A DNA stretch of 64,000 nt from Pseudomonas vancouverensis (GTDB lineage: Bacteria > Pseudomonadota > Gammaproteobacteria > Pseudomonadales > Pseudomonadaceae). The notes below the pieces were generated by a model. The model worked only from the letters and a program-made list of their open reading frames with translations, searched no databases and was not told the DNA's origin. The DNA lies in the NCBI RefSeq assembly GCF_004348895.1, contig NZ_RRZK01000020.1:62001-126000 (forward strand), in the 5' to 3' direction. Every line of letters starts with the position of its first letter. Position 1 is the first letter of the stretch. Below are positions 62,878-64,000 of this stretch, in pieces. The translations under genes and the position numbers were made by a program.

Positions 62878-63903
62878 TCAACTCGTCGCTTCGGCCGCCG
62901 CCAAGGCTCGCTCCAGAAACATCGCCAGGCCGACTTCTTCTGCGCTCAGCCCCTTGCGGATGCGCGCCTTGGGTAGCTGGCTCAATGTCCCCGCCAGAAA
63001 GCCGTCGAGCACGGCCGGGTGGATGTAGCATTTGCGGCAAACCGCCGGGGTATTGCCCAGTTGTTTGGCGACCTGCTTGACCATGTCCAGCACATGTCGC
63101 TTGGCCTCGGTTTCGGATTCCCAACTCAAGGTGCGCAATTTGGCCAGCGCGAGCACACTGCCGGCCCAGGTCCGGTAGTCCTTGGCGGTGAAGTCGGCGC
63201 CCGTCAGGGTTTGCAGGTAGGTGTTGATGTCTGAAGAGCTGATGGTGTGCCGGTCGCCATTTTCGTCGATGTACTGGAACAGGTTCTGCCCGGGGATTTC
63301 CTGGCAACGCTTGATGATCCGCGCCAGCCGCCGGTCCTTTACGGTAATCTGGTGCTCGACGCCGCTCTTGCCGCGGAACTGGAACAGGATGGCGTTGCCG
63401 TTGACCTCGACGTGACGGCTGCGCAGGGTGGTCAGGCCGTAGGAGCGGTTGTCCCGGGCATACTGGCTGTTGCCGATGCGGATCAGCGTCGCATCGAGCA
63501 GAGTGATGACCGTGGCCATGACTTTATCGCGACTCAGGCCTGGGGTCGCCAGCAAGGCTTCGAGTTGCTTGCGCAGTTTCGGCAAGACCAGCCCGAAATC
63601 CCGCAGGCGCAGGTATTTGTCGGCATCGCGCACCTCGCGCCAGCGCGGATGATAACGGTACTGTTTGCGCCCCCGTGCATCCACGCCGGTGGCTTGCAGA
63701 TGCCCGCGCGGGTCGGCGCAGATCCACACATCGGTGTAGGCCGGTGGTACCGCCAAGGCATTGAGGCGTTTGATTTCGTCCGGATCGCGAATGCGCTCGC
63801 CCTTGGGGTCGAAATAGGCGAATTTGCCGCGCAATGTCCGGCGGGTGATGCCGGGCAGGGTGTCGTCGACGTAATGCAGGTCGGGTGGCAGCACATCGGG
63901 CAT
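62878..63903 (-). CDS. DNA topoisomerase IB (poxvirus/bacterial type)
   Basis: A tyrosine topoisomerase of about 341 residues that relaxes supercoils by nicking and rejoining one strand. The N-terminal domain has DLHYVDDTLPGITRRTLRGKFAYFDPKG. The catalytic domain has KVMATVITLLDATLIRIGNSQYARDNRSYGLTTLRSRHVEVNG, with the catalytic Arg/Lys, and KSGVEHQITVKDRRLARIIKRCQEIPGQ. The nucleophilic Tyr is in CRKCYIHPAVLDGFLAG. I chose the ATG at 63903, with AGGAC upstream; an ATG at 63945 would add 14 residues. Bacterial topo IB is accessory, not essential. The 97 bases to the window end hold nothing I can assign. Confidence 0.93.
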   Translation of the reverse strand: MPDVLPPDLHYVDDTLPGITRRTLRGKFAYFDPKGERIRDPDEIKRLNALAVPPAYTDVWICADPRGHLQATGVDARGRKQYRYHPRWREVRDADKYLRLRDFGLVLPKLRKQLEALLATPGLSRDKVMATVITLLDATLIRIGNSQYARDNRSYGLTTLRSRHVEVNGNAILFQFRGKSGVEHQITVKDRRLARIIKRCQEIPGQNLFQYIDENGDRHTISSSDINTYLQTLTGADFTAKDYRTWAGSVLALAKLRTLSWESETEAKRHVLDMVKQVAKQLGNTPAVCRKCYIHPAVLDGFLAGTLSQLPKARIRKGLSAEEVGLAMFLERALAAAEATS

Positions 63904-64000
63904 GGCGAATGTCCTGGGCAAGAAGTCAGTGACCGTTACAGGCATTGACCTCGCGCCATTGCGGACGTGCCGAGTATTTCAAGCCAGCACGGCCACTGCC

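Overview
The window is about 63% GC, densely coded and gene-rich. It looks like a chromosome segment of a Pseudomonas from the P. fluorescens group. Evidence for this is the bkdR-bkdA1A2B-lpdV operon, copRS with a DUF2790 protein, FeaR/FeaB, OprD-type porins, a signal-peptide-bearing malate:quinone oxidoreductase, and many REP/REPIN repeats built on the GTGGGAGCGAGCTTGCTCGC core. I see no phage, plasmid, integrase, transposase or CRISPR array. All assignments come from reading the sequence; no database search was run.

Layout. 0-9 kb: a truncated cytochrome P450 with a divergent ArsR regulator, ilvE, then the branched-chain 2-oxoacid dehydrogenase operon with its divergent Lrp-type activator. 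ilvE removes the amino group of Leu/Ile/Val and the Bkd complex oxidises the resulting keto acids. 9-12.4 kb: a sulfide-detoxification module (persulfide dioxygenase-like MBL protein, BigR-like thiol-switch repressor, type II sulfide:quinone oxidoreductase, TauE/SafE exporter). 12.4-13.6 kb: copCD. 13.7-18.2 kb: a TetR regulator and an organosulfur group (flavin monooxygenase, sulfonate-type binding protein, sigma-54 activator) with a readable -24/-12 promoter. 18.2-21.8 kb: an APH-type kinase, a PLP phospho-lyase-type enzyme and an ethanolamine-type permease, probably a phosphorylating amino-alcohol pathway. 22.3-29.1 kb: chemoreceptor, porin, FeaR, cytochrome c and phenylacetaldehyde dehydrogenase.

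29-39.7 kb: an MscS channel, copS-copR-DUF2790 with a candidate CopR box, a LysR/FAD amine oxidase/polyamine-binding protein group, and a thiol-redox pair (AhpD-like, glutaredoxin) beside an AraC regulator. 39.9-46.8 kb: ilvD, mqo, a Tat-exported sulfite dehydrogenase with a diheme cytochrome partner, and a GT2 glycosyltransferase. 47-56.1 kb: two LysR regulators around an oxidoreductase, an MFS pump, and an amidohydrolase/YdcZ/OprD/EamA/RidA run. 56.2-56.8 kb: tRNA-Cys and tRNA-Leu with promoter and terminator. 56.9-64 kb: accessory-looking small genes (ankyrin protein, deaminase, DUF3016, lipoprotein-like S1 protease, NmrA-like/TetR pair, four small unknown proteins) and DNA topoisomerase IB.

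A recurring theme is oxidised sulfur. The sulfide module and the sulfonate monooxygenase both release sulfite, TauE could export it, and the SorA/SorB-like pair could oxidise it in the periplasm. The freshest candidates for follow-up are the kinase/phospho-lyase/permease operon, the diheme SorB-c551 fusion, the altered I-helix motif of the P450, and the amidohydrolase lacking one canonical metal histidine.
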